Source of the DNA: an uncultured Acidobacteriota bacterium
GTDB taxonomy: Bacteria; Acidobacteriota; Blastocatellia; Pyrinomonadales; Pyrinomonadaceae
Direction of reading: 5' to 3'
Length of the DNA stretch: 7,311 nt
Assembly: GCA_902826505.1 (NCBI GenBank)
Contig: CADEFG010000194.1
Location: 1 to 7,311 of the forward strand
Part shown: piece by piece, positions 6,546-7,311 of the stretch
Layout: the number at the start of each line of letters is the position of its first letter
Position numbering within the stretch: position 1 is the stretch's first letter
Program-made: the position numbers and the translations under genes
The notes under the pieces: generated by a model
Seen by the model: the letters and a program-made list of their open reading frames with translations, nothing else
The model's database searches: none
Told to the model about the DNA's origin: nothing

Positions 6546-7008
6546 GCGAATCGCCTTCGATCCAAACTTCGCCGTCGCGGTAAACTTCCTTTTTCCAGAT
6601 CGGGACGGTGCGTTTGAGTTCCTTGATGAGCCATTCACAGGCTTCAAATGCGGCGCGGCGATGCGGCGCGGCGACCGCGATGACGACGCTCGTTTCGCCG
6701 ATTTCGAGCCGCCCCAAACGATGGACGATGCCGACGTTTTCGATTTCAAACCGTTCGTGCGCGCGTTCGATCAGCTTTTCCATTTCCTTGAGCGCCATCG
6801 GCTCGTAGGCTTCATAAACCAAATATTCGGTTTCGCGCTCCTTTGTCCATTGCCGGACAAACCCGTCGAGCGTGACGATCGCGCCGCAGTTTGCCGGGAC
6901 AACACGCCGCGCAATCGCGCCGACCTTGAGCGGCTCGCTCGTGATCTCAAAAAAATCTGTTCGATTTTGGTTTTTGGTTTTTGGTTTTTGGTTTTCTTCT
7001 TCCTGCAT
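6532..7008 (-). CDS. moaE: Molybdopterin synthase catalytic (large) subunit MoaE
   Basis: A 158-residue protein that pairs with MoaD to form molybdopterin synthase, which inserts two sulfurs into cyclic pyranopterin monophosphate to make molybdopterin in the cytoplasm. Family landmarks are CGAIVTLDGFVRQ (41-53, with Arg52), YEAYEPMALKEMEKL (65-79), GIVHRLGRLEIGETSVVIAVAAPHR in two conserved stretches (93-117, His116 and Arg117) and LKRTVPIWKKE (131-141). Lys132 and Lys139 correspond to the active-site Lys119 and Lys126 of the E. coli enzyme. The first 16 residues (MQEEENQKPKTKNQNR) lie outside the conserved fold and are largely encoded by a heptamer repeat. The next in-frame conserved sequence, FFEITSEPLKV, has no start codon nearer to it, so the ATG at 7008 is probably real. 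A weak AGG lies 11 nt upstream. moaD lies 68 bp upstream in the same orientation, so the two are probably co-transcribed. Confidence 0.95.
   Translation of the reverse strand: MQEEENQKPKTKNQNRTDFFEITSEPLKVGAIARRVVPANCGAIVTLDGFVRQWTKERETEYLVYEAYEPMALKEMEKLIERAHERFEIENVGIVHRLGRLEIGETSVVIAVAAPHRRAAFEACEWLIKELKRTVPIWKKEVYRDGEVWIEGDSQIKN
6964..6995. repeat. Heptamer tandem array 3 (TTTTTGG), inside the 5' end of moaE
   Basis: Units are ATTTTGG (6964-6970) and three perfect TTTTTGG (6971-6991), followed by a partial TTTT. On the minus strand it encodes the Lys/Asn/Gln-rich part of the MoaE tail, about residues 6-15. Seven is not a multiple of three, so gain or loss of one unit would shift the moaE frame. 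Confidence 0.85.
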
Positions 7009-7044
7009 TATGAAGTTTGCCTAAACTTTGCGACAGATTACTTT

Positions 7045-7072
7045 GATAAATGATAAATGTTCAATGATAAAT
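7045..7072. repeat. Heptamer tandem array 4 (GATAAAT) in the moaD-moaE spacer
   Basis: Four consecutive 7-bp units read GATAAAT, GATAAAT, GTTCAAT and GATAAAT, with the third degenerate. They occupy much of the 68-bp gap between moaD and moaE and begin 4 bp after the moaD stop. A small palindrome, AAGTTT-GCCT-AAACTT (7013-7028), lies between this array and the moaE start. Confidence 0.8.
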
Positions 7073-7076
7073 ATCG

Positions 7077-7310
7077 TCAGCCGCCGGAAACTGCCGTAAA
7101 AACCGCCAGTTCGTCGCCGTTTTTGATCGTTTCGCCGCCGTCGGCATATTCCTGATTGACCGCGAAAAGCAGTTTGTGCCGTGCTAATTGAGGAAATTTT
7201 TGAACGATTGCGGCAAAGGCGTCTGCGGCTTTCGCGTCGGCGGAAAAATCGATTTCGACTTCCCGCATCCCAACCGCATCAGCCGTCGCGCCGAAAAATA
7301 AAACTTGCAC
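7077..7310 (-). CDS. moaD: Molybdopterin synthase sulfur-carrier (small) subunit MoaD
   Basis: A ubiquitin-like sulfur carrier of 77 residues as read from a GTG at 7310-7308, ending at TGA 7079-7077. The start VQVLFFGATADAVG (first residue read as Met if the GTG is used) and the end GDELAVFTAVSGG are typical of MoaD. The terminal Gly-Gly is adenylated by a MoeB-type enzyme and converted to a thiocarboxylate, then inserted into the MoaE active site. Length is close to the usual 80 or so residues. The start is uncertain because only one base lies upstream in the window, so a start a few codons further out is possible. The gene lies upstream of moaE on the same strand, the usual arrangement. No moaA, moaC or moeB gene is visible. 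Confidence 0.92.
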   Translation of the reverse strand: MQVLFFGATADAVGMREVEIDFSADAKAADAFAAIVQKFPQLARHKLLFAVNQEYADGGETIKNGDELAVFTAVSGG

Positions 7311-7311
7311 T

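Noticed and set aside
6544..7053. 169-codon open frame antisense to moaE
   Set aside because: It mirrors moaE and the heptamer array (giving a FGFWFLVFFF run); moaE has clear catalytic motifs on the other strand.

Overview
The window looks like chromosomal DNA from a Gram-negative environmental bacterium. Acidobacteriota (perhaps Blastocatellia) is the best guess. The evidence is an Oar-type TonB-dependent receptor with an N-terminal carboxypeptidase-regulatory-like domain, a secreted SpoIVB-type S55 peptidase homologue, balanced base composition, and intergenic short repeats. The taxon is inferred from gene content, not from a marker gene.

Layout, left to right. (1) On the minus strand, 1-538 is the N-terminal part of a membrane-anchored alpha/beta hydrolase that runs off the left edge; a Glu sits where the nucleophile Ser is expected. 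(2) A 160-bp divergent spacer leads to a plus-strand gene (699-2576) for an exported S55-family protein. Its Ser-containing half precedes its His-containing half, the reverse of SpoIVB. (3) A plus-strand gene (2672-3214) encodes a MESH1-like small alarmone hydrolase. It lies between two copies of a palindromic element (2576-2664 and 3218-3290) whose arms start TTAGCCAC and continue as degenerate 9-bp CACAGAGNN-type units. The second copy is a perfect 31-bp inverted repeat and separates convergent genes. (4) A large minus-strand gene (3300-6317) encodes a TonB-dependent receptor and has a plausible sigma70-type promoter upstream. (5) At the right end, moaE and moaD lie on the minus strand (transcribed moaD then moaE) and encode the two subunits of molybdopterin synthase.

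The most unusual structure is not a gene. Four separate short tandem arrays, each about four units long and each with a 7-bp period but a different unit sequence, lie within about 640 bp around moaE (6431-6458, 6515-6545, 6964-6995, 7045-7072). One encodes the N-terminal tail of MoaE and one supplies its stop codon. With the 9-bp-period palindromes around the alarmone hydrolase gene, this suggests a genome with active short-repeat expansion at gene borders.

The genes do not form one pathway. Only moaD and moaE clearly work together. The hydrolase, S55 protein, alarmone hydrolase and receptor look like independent housekeeping or envelope genes. I see no tRNA, rRNA, CRISPR array, transposase or phage gene. 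No stretch longer than 214 bp lacks a gene.
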